64,000 nucleotides of DNA from DASXHD01 sp038239005 (GTDB lineage Bacteria > Myxococcota_A > Polyangia > Polyangiales > Polyangiaceae). Position numbers and translations under genes: made by a program. Shown in pieces: positions 25,991 to 34,823 of the stretch. The number at the start of each line of letters is the position of its first letter. The stretch's first letter is position 1. The stretch lies in the NCBI GenBank assembly GCA_038239005.1, contig JBBSFE010000011.1, positions 1-64,000 of the forward strand, given 5' to 3'. The notes under the pieces are model-generated. The model ran no database searches. It was not told where the DNA came from and was given only the letters and a program-made list of their open reading frames with translations.

Positions 25991-26482
25991 TCAGGGGCAT
26001 TTTCCAGCGCACTTGGTGTCTTCGCAGTCCTGAACGACGATGGCGTCGTTCACGGAGCTCGGGTACTTCTTGTTGCACGCTTTCGCGCACGCGAAGCCGG
26101 TGCTTTCGCCGCTGTCTGCGCTGGTGGCGTCGAGGGTGCCGCCATCCTTCGAGCCGGTGCTGGCGTCGGGGTAACAAAGCCGCAAGCACGCAACGAGCGA
26201 AAGACAGTCAGGGCTGGCGCCACACGCGTTCTCGGCGGCGCAACAATTCGCTTGCTCGCATGCCGCGCACGTCGGGTTCGATGGAGGGGAGGTGAGGTTG
26301 CACGGCGGCGCTGAGTCCACTTGCGCGTCACCGAGCGGCGCGCCGTCGTTGTTTGCGCCGTCGGATGTCGTTTGCCCGTCTTGCCCCGCGTCGCTTCCGC
26401 TCGGTGTCGTTTCGCATGCCGCAGCCAAACCGATCACGCCGAACGCGGTGAGCAGCCTCGCAGCGCGAAACTGCCACTTCAT
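25991..26482 (-). CDS. Cys-rich lipoprotein (163 aa)
   Basis: Lipobox LAAAC after a hydrophobic signal (Cys at about 23), then an Asp/Gly/Ser/Thr linker and a Cys-rich C-terminal half with about ten cysteines (CAACEQANCCAAENACG..., CAKACNKKY, CEDTKCAGKC), probably disulfide-bonded at the surface. This architecture recurs in Polyangia lipoproteins. ATG 26482 overlaps the stop of the upstream 706-aa gene by four bases (ATGA), indicating coupling, so the two may act together. No function is known. Confidence 0.78.
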   Translation of the reverse strand: MKWQFRAARLLTAFGVIGLAAACETTPSGSDAGQDGQTTSDGANNDGAPLGDAQVDSAPPCNLTSPPSNPTCAACEQANCCAAENACGASPDCLSLVACLRLCYPDASTGSKDGGTLDATSADSGESTGFACAKACNKKYPSSVNDAIVVQDCEDTKCAGKCP

Positions 26483-28599
26483 TGGCTGTCCGCGCAATCG
26501 AACTGCTGGCGCCATGCCGAGAGCGTGGGCGCCTGCGATTTGTCGGACGACGGGTTGAGCGTGATGTTCACGCGCAGCCACGCAAGTGACGGATTCGGTG
26601 CGAGCGCGACGCTGACGTCCGTTCCGACGTATGTGGTGATCGGCGCGCCCGAGGCGGTGCCGAGGCTCACGGTCGGCGTTGCCGTCGGTAGGCCCGCTTG
26701 CGTGTTGGCGGTTTGCGCCGAGAACGCGATGCTCGAGTCGAGCGGAGTCACCGTCTGCCAATCGAAGAAGCGCCACACGACGCTCTTTCCGATCGGACAC
26801 ACGCCTTGGTAATCGCGTGTGAACGTTTGGCTGAAGAACGCGGGCGGCGGCGGCGGGATCACCGTGAGGCACGCCCCGAGATCGAAGAGGAGGAACTCGG
26901 CGGCTTTCTCCTGCGCCGTGAGCCCACCCGCCGGGCATTCAGACGGGAACGATGCCGAGTTGAACCCGGAGGCAAGGTGCATGTCGGTGTACATGACACG
27001 CCCGTATTGCGGCGATCCGCCGACGGGTGTGTCGAACGTGAAGTCAGCAGGGCCCGAGAAGAGGCCCGTGCTGTACGACACGCCGTTGTCCGAGGTGTCG
27101 CGCCCGGTGTAGTTCACGAAGAGCTGAGAAGCCGGCGAGTTGATCGAGTAGGTGTCGTAACGCACCGGGTTGATGAGGAAGTAATCCGGGGTCGTGAACG
27201 CACCAACGTTTTGCATCCACGTGGAGAAGTCGGCGCCCTTCACGAAGCCGGTGTTGATCTGGCCTTCGAAGCTGGGCGCGTCGTAACCGTATTCGGACCA
27301 GTACGGCACCCAGTTGGCGACGCCGGGGAATGGATTGGTGAGCCCGCCGCCCTCCATCCACTGACGCGCCCAGTGCGACGCGAACATGCGTCCGCCGTTC
27401 GATGTGTACGTCTGGATGTTGTTGAGGAAGTTGTTGTAGTTGCCTGCCCAGCGTCCGCCACCACCGCTCGTCGCCCAGTACTCGTCGCCGCAGTCGCACG
27501 GCAGCATGATCAGATCTTCTTTGAGCATCTGCGGATAGTTGTCGAGCAGCGTTTGCGGCTGCGGGTTCGTGCCACCGAGGAGCGGAACGCCATCGGCTTG
27601 ATAGTAGTCGACCTTGCCGCCCGCTCCGGGGTTCTGGAATTCGCTCGTCGAGATGCCGATGCGCTCGAGCAAACACTCCATCGGATCGCACGCGCCCGCA
27701 ACAATCGCGATTTGCGGCAGGTCGGCTTTGCCGCCGTTACCGTCGGTTTGGTTTTGCGGAAGTCGCGACTGCGCTGCGGGAACCGCGGTCGTGGCGCACG
27801 CATTGACCGTGGCGAGCATCACCATGCGGCGCCACTTTCCGACTTGGACGACGAGCGGAATGTTCGCGCCCGAAGGCACGCCCGTGAGCGTGAATTTACC
27901 GTCTGGGCCAGTAAAGAAATACGAGACCGACGGCGGGAGATTGCCACCACCACCACACACGTCGGGCTGAGCGCCAGAGGGAATCGTCGGAAGCGGCAGC
28001 GACGCGGGGATGTAAACATATGCATGATACACGGGGTTCAAACCGGCCGGGTCGTACACGGTGCCGGTCAGCGTCGTCGTCGTGCCGCCATCGCACGGAG
28101 CGACGAGGCATTCGTATCCAGTGCATCCACCCGCATCGGGAACGAGTGTCACGCCGCCTGCGTCGGTGGTCGTGAGACCGTCGCCGGCGTCGAGGCCGTT
28201 GCCGTCGTCGACGTAGTCGTTGCAACCGGGATCGCACGGGTCGTTGGCGCAGCTGCCTGGGCTCGTTTGCAAGCCCATGGTGCCGAGGCTGATCGAGCCG
28301 ACGCTCTTGTTGTAGATGGCGTCGCCGATGCACGCGCCCCACGTGCCGCTCGTGCACGTCATCTTGCCTTCGGAGCACGTGACGTACGTGCCCGATTGAC
28401 GCACGACCTCACCACACGCTGCTTGGGCGCCTGGAGTCGTGCATGCGCAGCCCACGTGCGGCGTGCCGCAGTTGAGCCCGGCTCCGTCGTGGCCGAGACC
28501 GCCATCGGGGTCTTGGAGGAAGGGAGGCGGCGCCGAGCAGGCGACAGCCACACAGGCGATCGTGCTCGCGACCCAAGAAAACAAACCGAGTCGATTCAT
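26479..28599 (-). CDS. Large Cys-rich lipoprotein with carboxypeptidase-regulatory-like domain (706 aa)
   Basis: Signal and lipobox (VAVAC) at Cys21. An N-terminal Cys-rich part (about 40-180, including CDPGCNDYVDDGNG) is followed by TTTLTGTVYDPAGLNPVYHAYVYIP, which looks like a carboxypeptidase-regulatory Ig-like module, and a large region with KEDLIMLPCDCGDEYWA, WARQWMEGGGL and YTDMHLASGF. It resembles uncharacterised lipoproteins of myxobacteria. It lies in a minus-strand run behind the pil operon, 34 bp after a beta-propeller lipoprotein gene, and is coupled to the gene at 25991. Confidence 0.78.
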   Translation of the reverse strand: MNRLGLFSWVASTIACVAVACSAPPPFLQDPDGGLGHDGAGLNCGTPHVGCACTTPGAQAACGEVVRQSGTYVTCSEGKMTCTSGTWGACIGDAIYNKSVGSISLGTMGLQTSPGSCANDPCDPGCNDYVDDGNGLDAGDGLTTTDAGGVTLVPDAGGCTGYECLVAPCDGGTTTTLTGTVYDPAGLNPVYHAYVYIPASLPLPTIPSGAQPDVCGGGGNLPPSVSYFFTGPDGKFTLTGVPSGANIPLVVQVGKWRRMVMLATVNACATTAVPAAQSRLPQNQTDGNGGKADLPQIAIVAGACDPMECLLERIGISTSEFQNPGAGGKVDYYQADGVPLLGGTNPQPQTLLDNYPQMLKEDLIMLPCDCGDEYWATSGGGGRWAGNYNNFLNNIQTYTSNGGRMFASHWARQWMEGGGLTNPFPGVANWVPYWSEYGYDAPSFEGQINTGFVKGADFSTWMQNVGAFTTPDYFLINPVRYDTYSINSPASQLFVNYTGRDTSDNGVSYSTGLFSGPADFTFDTPVGGSPQYGRVMYTDMHLASGFNSASFPSECPAGGLTAQEKAAEFLLFDLGACLTVIPPPPPAFFSQTFTRDYQGVCPIGKSVVWRFFDWQTVTPLDSSIAFSAQTANTQAGLPTATPTVSLGTASGAPITTYVGTDVSVALAPNPSLAWLRVNITLNPSSDKSQAPTLSAWRQQFDCADSQ

Positions 28600-28633
28600 G
28601 GTGACTCCCCAAACTTAAATGTAACTCGAAAGC

Positions 28634-29701
28634 TCAACGAGCGAAAGCAAGCACCGGCATCGCTTCCACCGGTAAATCCGGGCCCGCGATGAGCGTGCAA
28701 TCTGCCTGCACCAAGAAGGTGTGCGCGACAAACGCGTACCGATCGCCCAGCAAAAGGCGCCCATCCGCGGTAAACAGCAGGCCGCGCAGCGTGAAGTCCG
28801 GTGTAGGTGCGAGTGCTTGCTTGAGGTTCGTGCCGTCCGTGCGAAACGTTGCGAGCGACGTCACGTTGAGCGTCGATGCGTCGGCGATGATCGCTGCGCC
28901 ACACGAGCCGCTGATTGCGACTTCGTCCGCCGAGCCGCCGAGGGTGGGCTCGTCGAGAACGAGCGTGCTCGTTCGAGTGACCGTGTCGAAGACCTCGATG
29001 CCCGCATCCGGCTCCGTGGCCGACGAAAAGTTTCCAGGACTCGCGAGCCACAGCTTGTTGTCTGCTTCGACCATCAGCCCGAATGGGTTTCGTCCCTTCA
29101 GCGTCACGGTGCTCGTCACCGTGCGCGTCGCCACGTCGATGACCGCAATCTGCGATGGCTGAATCGATTTCGGATACGGGTTGAGTCGCTCGAGCGCAAC
29201 GAACGCCGTTCCACCGATGATGCGAATCGAGGTCGCGTCCGGGTTGCCATCCGAGTCGTCGCCGCCCAAGTCGATCGTGCTCCTCGAGCCATCCGGCGCG
29301 ATGATCGAAATCGAGAGTCCGACGCCCAATCGCGCAATCCACAGGGAGCCGTCCGGCGCGACCGCGACGTCCTGCGGGTTCGTCCGTGGCTCCGACGGAT
29401 TGCGCGTTGCAAACTGCGACTGCGGCGAAGAGTGAGCGCACGCATCGAGCTCGAAGATCGTATCGAGGCCGCGCGCGACGAAAAAGTGTCGCCCCGCTGA
29501 CGTTGCGAGCGCTGGATCGCTGCCAAGCTCGCTCCCGAAGTGAAGCATCGCAGGCGACCCATCGAGCGGAAGCACACCCACGCCGCTCGCCGAGTAGTCC
29601 GACGATTGCGTCACGATCAGCACCCCAGACGGACACGTCTGCGCGGGCGGCGACGTGCCGCACGACGCGAGAAGCATCGCGGCAGACAGCGGAAATCGCA
29701 T
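28634..29701 (-). CDS. Beta-propeller-type lipoprotein (355 aa)
   Basis: Signal with lipobox LLASC (Cys at about 14). The body has repeated blade-like segments: VAVAPDGSLWIARLGVG, IAVIDVATRTVTSTVTLKGRNPFGLMV, and RGLLFTADGRLLLGDRYAF, each with a DG turn, as in NHL/SMP-30-like six-bladed propellers. No catalytic calcium ligands can be assigned, so it is more likely a binding protein. It lies 24 bp after the pil-operon lipoprotein stop, so read-through from the pil operon is possible. Confidence 0.75.
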   Translation of the reverse strand: MRFPLSAAMLLASCGTSPPAQTCPSGVLIVTQSSDYSASGVGVLPLDGSPAMLHFGSELGSDPALATSAGRHFFVARGLDTIFELDACAHSSPQSQFATRNPSEPRTNPQDVAVAPDGSLWIARLGVGLSISIIAPDGSRSTIDLGGDDSDGNPDATSIRIIGGTAFVALERLNPYPKSIQPSQIAVIDVATRTVTSTVTLKGRNPFGLMVEADNKLWLASPGNFSSATEPDAGIEVFDTVTRTSTLVLDEPTLGGSADEVAISGSCGAAIIADASTLNVTSLATFRTDGTNLKQALAPTPDFTLRGLLFTADGRLLLGDRYAFVAHTFLVQADCTLIAGPDLPVEAMPVLAFAR

Positions 29702-29725
29702 CGGGCGCGGACATTAGCATGGTGA

Positions 29726-30247
29726 TCATTGAAGCTTGGTCGGGTCGAGGACTTGCCCGTTGGGCTTGAGACCTTGAGCGGCCCAGCGCGCGCGCTCGTC
29801 GGGAAGATTCGGCGAGGGCATCGGCGTGACGTCGCGAAGCTCGAGGCGCGTCATGCCGACCGTGCCGAGCACGGGATGCACGACGATGACGAGCTCGCGA
29901 TCTGGATTGATGGGAACGCGCACGTGATCGAACGTGGTGACGTCTTGGTGTGAAAAGTCGCCCTCGATCATTTTGCCGTCGCGGACGCGCGTGCGGATGT
30001 ACTGCTTGACGCCCTCGAGCGGCACTTGCCCGCTCGCGTAGACGATGTCGTTGAAGGGTTTGTCGACGCGCACGCCACGCGGCAAGACGAGCCCGAACGC
30101 TTTCTCCGAGCCCTCGAGGAGCTCGTTCGGTGCGAGATGATCGACAGGCGCCTTCACCACCTCGCTCGCGACCGGCGCGGGCGGGATGATCGTGATCGCG
30201 TCGTTCTTGCACGCGATCACGAGGGCGAGGAGAAGCAGCTTCTTCAT
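29726..30247 (-). CDS. Lipoprotein encoded at the end of the pil operon (173 aa)
   Basis: Starts MKKLLLLALVIAC: lipobox with Cys at 13, then SEVVKAP and a basic-acidic mature part. Segments such as PFNDIVYASGQVPLEGVKQYIRTRV and HVRVPINPDRELVIVVHPVLG have no recognised family. ATG 30247 overlaps the pilY1 stop by four bases (ATGA), so it is coupled to pilY1 and probably contributes to pilus-tip biogenesis or export as an outer-membrane factor; this is inference from position. Confidence 0.7.
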   Translation of the reverse strand: MKKLLLLALVIACKNDAITIIPPAPVASEVVKAPVDHLAPNELLEGSEKAFGLVLPRGVRVDKPFNDIVYASGQVPLEGVKQYIRTRVRDGKMIEGDFSHQDVTTFDHVRVPINPDRELVIVVHPVLGTVGMTRLELRDVTPMPSPNLPDERARWAAQGLKPNGQVLDPTKLQ

Positions 30248-33200
30248 TCGACGACTGCTGCCCATGAATCGACCACGGCCGATGTCGTCGGTGCGGGGAG
30301 CGAAACTTGGAAGGTGGAGTTCGCCGCGCCGTTGCCGCTGACGTTCTTGCCGCCGACTTGCGCGAAGAGCGAAAAGCTTCCCGGCGTGACGTAGTTCGCG
30401 ATCGTGTGCGACCCGCCGGTGTATTGGTCGACTACGCTCGACGACGTATCGGCGCACGCGGGCGTCACGTTGACGGAGACGCCGGGAATGATCTTGCCGA
30501 CGAGCGTCGGGTCGTAAGCCGAGGGCACGATGAAATCGGGCGGGATCGGCGGCGGGCTCGAAGGCGGCTGCAAACGCGGCATGCCGCCTTGCGAAAGATC
30601 AGCTGCGTTCTTCGGGAGCTCGAAGTCGCGCCCCCACATCTTCGCGGTGCCGCCTTGGCACACCGCAGCCGACGTGCCTGCAGCGAACGTCGACCAGTAC
30701 ATGACGCTGTCGAAGATCGTCATCGGCCCCGAGACGCGCTCGCCGAGCGCGTAGGGCACGTACCAGTTCACGTTTGCGCGAAGGAGGTTCGACGCGATGT
30801 CGGCCTTTTCGGTGATCGAGTAGACGAAGTTCTTTCCGCTCGCGGTGAAGCTCTCTTGATCGCCGGTCGCGAGACCGACGACGACTGCGCCGAGCCGGTC
30901 GGTTGCGACGACGAGCGGCACCTGAACGGGTTGCCCATCCGAAAACGCGTTCGCGGTTGCGTCGACGTCTTGGTTGTACGGATCGAAGAAGAGGAGACCC
31001 GTCCACGCTTGCGGATTGGTGTCCGTGAGATCGAAGCGCCAGATCGTTCCGTCGGCGTCGCCGATGAACACCTTCTGTGCGATCGAGCCGGGAGTGTCCG
31101 GATAAACGACGGGCGTGCCGGTCATCGGCGAATCGAGCATCGTCTGCGCCGCGCCCGCGCGGCTCGACCCGACGAGCGCAGCCGGCAAGTCTGCGGTGCG
31201 GCCAAACACGCGGAGCACTTCGCCTGTGTCGAGGCGAACGATCGTGACGGAGCGACCGACGACCGGCGTGCCGGCTGCTGCCCAACACTGCACGTTGTTG
31301 CGGCGCTGGAAGCCCGACACTGGTGCTGCATCGTTGCCTGCTGCAGCACCGCGTGCGCATTGTCCGCCCGTCGGACCGCTTTCGGCGCCGCCAGGAAGAA
31401 TCGCGACTCCGATTTCATGTGCGCCCGAGCCATCGAGGTCCGCGAAGATCGTGGTGATGGCGGGGGTCGCGGAGTGTTGGCCGAAGAGCGCCGTCTGCGG
31501 GAGGCCCAAGTACTTCGGCATGTCGGTGAGCTGCCAGAGAAACTGCGGACCTTTGGTGAGGTCCGTGTTCGGCGCCGGGTCGGTCACGTCGAGCGCGTAG
31601 TAGCCGCGCCCGCCCGAGCCGAATCCCGCGACGAGACCCGTGTGCCAGTTCGTACCGGCGAGAAGGCTTCCGACCGCCTTGTTGCGATCGAAGACGACGT
31701 CCTTCACCGCGGCGGCGCCGTCGAGAAGGAGCGGGTTGGCGCTCGGGTACGACGAACGAAGCCCGAAGAGAACGCTCGGCGGCATGAACGCCCAGAGCTC
31801 GCCTTGCGTGCGGTGCGCTGCGTCGACGTTCGAGTCGAACGCGTGGAGCCAACCATCGACGGTGGCGACGTAGAGCACGGTCTTGCGGTTCGCGTTCGTC
31901 GTTGCGAACGTTTGGTACGACTCATCGGAGAGGTTCGCGCTGGGCGCCCCAATGACCGTGGGCGTCGAGTGATAGATTGCGCCAAGCGCAAATCCCGTGC
32001 GCGCTTGGAACGGCTGGAACGTCGCATCAGGCATCGGATCGGTGCTCGGCTGCGCCATCGTGAAGTTGAGGAGAAGATCGCGGCACGCTGCGGTCGAGAG
32101 CCACTCGGTGCCGAGCGTGTTCGCGCACGTCGTTGCACCGACGTTGAGCGCAGCAGGAGGGAGCGCGAGTAAATTGGTCGGTGACGTGCCAACGAGCGTG
32201 CCGCCTTGTGTGCCGAGGAGATCATCACGGTGAACGCCGGGGAGCGCGTTGTTCGTGATGCTCGGACGAATCGTGGCCGTCGACGGATACGTCACACCGA
32301 CTTGCGTCGGGAGCACGGTGCGGAACTGTCGATTCGACTGCGAGCCGGACAAGTTGAGGTTGGCTGCAAAGTCGTCGGCTTGCGTCGGGTCGATCACGGG
32401 CGGCGGCACGGTGTAAGAGCCACCACCGAACGTGCACTGGAAGCGCTCGCGCTGGATGTTGCCGACCCAGGGCTTGCCGGGGAGCGGCGCGAACGACGAA
32501 AGGAAGAGCGAAGAGTTCGTCTTCTGCGCGCTCTGGTTGCTGCTCGACGACACTGTCGGTGAGTACGCAGGCACCGTGCGCGTCGTGACGTTCTGCGCGA
32601 TGGACGCGATGATCGCACCGAGCGCTTTGTTGAGGTCGCCTGCGGTGTCTGCGAAGTATGCGCTGCCGGTTCCGCCCGAGGCTGCAATCTTCTCGAGCTC
32701 GCAACACGGTGCGAAGCTGGCGTCGACGCATGTGCCGTTGTTGCATTGCGTGCCGCCCGTGCAGTCGGCGTCGAGCTTGCACGCGCCAGAGCCGACGCAC
32801 TTTGGATCGCTCGGTGTGAGCGTCGAGCACTTGGTGCTGCCGACTGTGCTCACCGCGAAGCCGATGACGAACGTCTTGACCGAGTGTTTGCCGCCGCCGC
32901 CCGTGTAGAGCTCGGCTGCGATGTCCTCGGGAAGCTTGTACGGGCACTTGCCGGGCTTCAGTGGATCGGACGATGCGAGGTTGCATGCGGGGCGCAAATC
33001 CATGTTCGGCGCGCCGTCGGTGATGTGGATGATGTACTCGTCGCGGCAGTTGCCTTGGACGTATGCGTCGGTGATTTGCGGCCCGGCGGTGTCGCTCCAG
33101 AAATAATATTCGGCGTCGGCGAACATGCCGGCGGTCGGCGTCGCGCCGTAGGGGCGCATCGCGTTGATCGCGAGCTGCACTTGATCGTTTTGCGCCTCGA

Positions 33201-34119
33201 CTTGTGCCACCGTCGCGGTGGGCGTCGGGAACATCATGAAGCGCCCTTCCCACGGGGGTGCTCCGGGGTTGCGCGCGCCGAGCTCGAAGATGCTCGTCGT
33301 CGAGCAATCGGCGGGGTTACCCGATGAAGGGGTGCCGCCGCCGTTCCAACCGTTGAAATAGCTCCATTGCCCGTCGAAGGGCGTCGCGGGAGTGTTGGTG
33401 ACTTGGAGCCCGGGAATCGTGACGCCGAGACCGGCCGCGGGATCGTTGTCATACGTCATCATGCCGAAGCGAACCATGTCGCGCGCGGAGTCGAGAATGC
33501 CGTCTTGGAATTGCGTGAACTGGCATGCGCTTGCCGAGCCGTTCAACAAACGATTCACGATCGCATTCGCGGGAAAATCCGAAGCGAGCCCGCCCATGCC
33601 TTTTGCGGGGCTGCCGACGCCGCCCGACGGATCACCAGGGAGCACGCCGGGCGCAACGACGCACGCCGACGTCATGTCGGTGCCGACGACGGGGCGGTGA
33701 AACGGAAGCAAATAGTTCGCGTCGTACGGCTGCTGCCCGTTGATTTGATATTCGGTGGTGAGATAGCTGCCGCTCACACGCGGCATCGACACGCAGTTGT
33801 AGACAGGCGACATCGAACCGGTGAGCGACTGCATCGCGATGCCCCAGCGATTGGGGAGCGTGCCCGAGAGGCCGAGCGCGGCGTTGGCGAGCGTGACGCT
33901 GTTGCCGCTGTACGCGTACGCGCACGTGGCGCCTTCCGATTCGGGAGTGTTGCCGTCGAGCATGTTCTCCATCGAGCCCGACGTATCGAGAAGGATGAGC
34001 ACGTTCGGTAGCGGCGGGTTGACGTCGATCTGCGCGCGCACCGTTGGCGCATAGGCGATGGCAGCCAACGCGCCGAGCACGAACGAAGCTCTTAGGGACC
34101 TCATGGACAACATCCTCAT
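30244..34119 (-). CDS. pilY1: PilY1-type pilus tip adhesin with VWA domain (1291 aa)
   Basis: Signal peptide (ending TVRAQ), then a von Willebrand A-like domain with MIDAS motif LLDTSGSME (about residue 44) and YGATPTAGMFADA. Inside or just after this domain is a Cys-rich insertion (CKLDADCTGGTQCNNGTCVD...CCE) found in Polyangia lipoproteins. The C-terminal half is the PilC/PilY1 beta-propeller, seen in KTVLYVATVDGWLHAFDSNVDAAHRT, FADLDGSGAHEIG (EF-like Ca loop) and IGDADGTIWRFDL. ATG 34119 shares a base with the pilX stop (TAATG). PilY1 caps the minor-pilin complex, controls pilus extension and is calcium dependent. Confidence 0.92.
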   Translation of the reverse strand: MRMLSMRSLRASFVLGALAAIAYAPTVRAQIDVNPPLPNVLILLDTSGSMENMLDGNTPESEGATCAYAYSGNSVTLANAALGLSGTLPNRWGIAMQSLTGSMSPVYNCVSMPRVSGSYLTTEYQINGQQPYDANYLLPFHRPVVGTDMTSACVVAPGVLPGDPSGGVGSPAKGMGGLASDFPANAIVNRLLNGSASACQFTQFQDGILDSARDMVRFGMMTYDNDPAAGLGVTIPGLQVTNTPATPFDGQWSYFNGWNGGGTPSSGNPADCSTTSIFELGARNPGAPPWEGRFMMFPTPTATVAQVEAQNDQVQLAINAMRPYGATPTAGMFADAEYYFWSDTAGPQITDAYVQGNCRDEYIIHITDGAPNMDLRPACNLASSDPLKPGKCPYKLPEDIAAELYTGGGGKHSVKTFVIGFAVSTVGSTKCSTLTPSDPKCVGSGACKLDADCTGGTQCNNGTCVDASFAPCCELEKIAASGGTGSAYFADTAGDLNKALGAIIASIAQNVTTRTVPAYSPTVSSSSNQSAQKTNSSLFLSSFAPLPGKPWVGNIQRERFQCTFGGGSYTVPPPVIDPTQADDFAANLNLSGSQSNRQFRTVLPTQVGVTYPSTATIRPSITNNALPGVHRDDLLGTQGGTLVGTSPTNLLALPPAALNVGATTCANTLGTEWLSTAACRDLLLNFTMAQPSTDPMPDATFQPFQARTGFALGAIYHSTPTVIGAPSANLSDESYQTFATTNANRKTVLYVATVDGWLHAFDSNVDAAHRTQGELWAFMPPSVLFGLRSSYPSANPLLLDGAAAVKDVVFDRNKAVGSLLAGTNWHTGLVAGFGSGGRGYYALDVTDPAPNTDLTKGPQFLWQLTDMPKYLGLPQTALFGQHSATPAITTIFADLDGSGAHEIGVAILPGGAESGPTGGQCARGAAAGNDAAPVSGFQRRNNVQCWAAAGTPVVGRSVTIVRLDTGEVLRVFGRTADLPAALVGSSRAGAAQTMLDSPMTGTPVVYPDTPGSIAQKVFIGDADGTIWRFDLTDTNPQAWTGLLFFDPYNQDVDATANAFSDGQPVQVPLVVATDRLGAVVVGLATGDQESFTASGKNFVYSITEKADIASNLLRANVNWYVPYALGERVSGPMTIFDSVMYWSTFAAGTSAAVCQGGTAKMWGRDFELPKNAADLSQGGMPRLQPPSSPPPIPPDFIVPSAYDPTLVGKIIPGVSVNVTPACADTSSSVVDQYTGGSHTIANYVTPGSFSLFAQVGGKNVSGNGAANSTFQVSLPAPTTSAVVDSWAAVVE

Positions 34120-34823
34120 TACTTGCACCCGTTACGCATCGGACCCGCAGTGATGCGTGCCCGCGACATTTCTAGCCCCTGCGATCCGTAATAAGCCGTC
34201 GGCGTGAGCGTGACGCCTTGCGTGGCGAGCATCGCTTGATCCGGTTGCGTGATACCGACGGCGACCAGCGTGAAGCTCTGAAAGCAAAGCCCGAGTCGCG
34301 TATCGATTCCCCACATCGGTGCGCCCGTCGCGGGCTCGGTGATCTCGACGTAGAAATCGCCGGTGAGCGCGTACGGCCCGAGGCTTCCGGCTTTCGCGGG
34401 TTGCGCCGGAGAAATCGGTTGAACCGACGTACCCCAAGCCGCACCGAGCTCACCGGAGCCCATGCGCCGACACGCCTTCGACAAGTTCGATGCGAGCGGG
34501 TCGACGCTCGAGAGTGACGAGCATTGCGTGTCCATCGTCGCCGTCTGTTGCATGAGACCGAGATAGAGCTGCCCCGTCGTGCCGGACATCGCGTTGACGC
34601 CCGTGAGCGTTCCGTACTCACTCAAGTAGTGCGATTGCGCGCTCTGACGGATGTAGCCGCTCGTCTTCACCTCGGTCGATGCCGATTGAAGCGCGTAGAG
34701 CCCGAGCGATGCGAGCACCGCGAGCGTCATGGCGACGATGAAGATGACCGCGCCACCTTGCGTGCGACGCCTTCGTGAATTTCGTTTGGAGCGCTGGAGG
34801 AGGCTCGCGGAGAGCGTGTTCAT
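34119..34823 (-). CDS. pilX: Minor pilin PilX-like (234 aa)
   Basis: A type III signal-like start: basic leader (RSKRNSRRRRTQG) then G-GAVIFIVAMTLAVLASLGLYALQS, a hydrophobic N-terminal helix. The Glu at position +5 of most pilins is not present, as in other PilX/GspK-like priming subunits. C-terminal part contains cysteines (CSSL, CRRM, CFQS, NGCK) likely forming disulfides. Its start overlaps the pilW stop (ATGA). In the minor pilin complex PilX links to PilY1. Confidence 0.85.
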   Translation of the reverse strand: MNTLSASLLQRSKRNSRRRRTQGGAVIFIVAMTLAVLASLGLYALQSASTEVKTSGYIRQSAQSHYLSEYGTLTGVNAMSGTTGQLYLGLMQQTATMDTQCSSLSSVDPLASNLSKACRRMGSGELGAAWGTSVQPISPAQPAKAGSLGPYALTGDFYVEITEPATGAPMWGIDTRLGLCFQSFTLVAVGITQPDQAMLATQGVTLTPTAYYGSQGLEMSRARITAGPMRNGCK

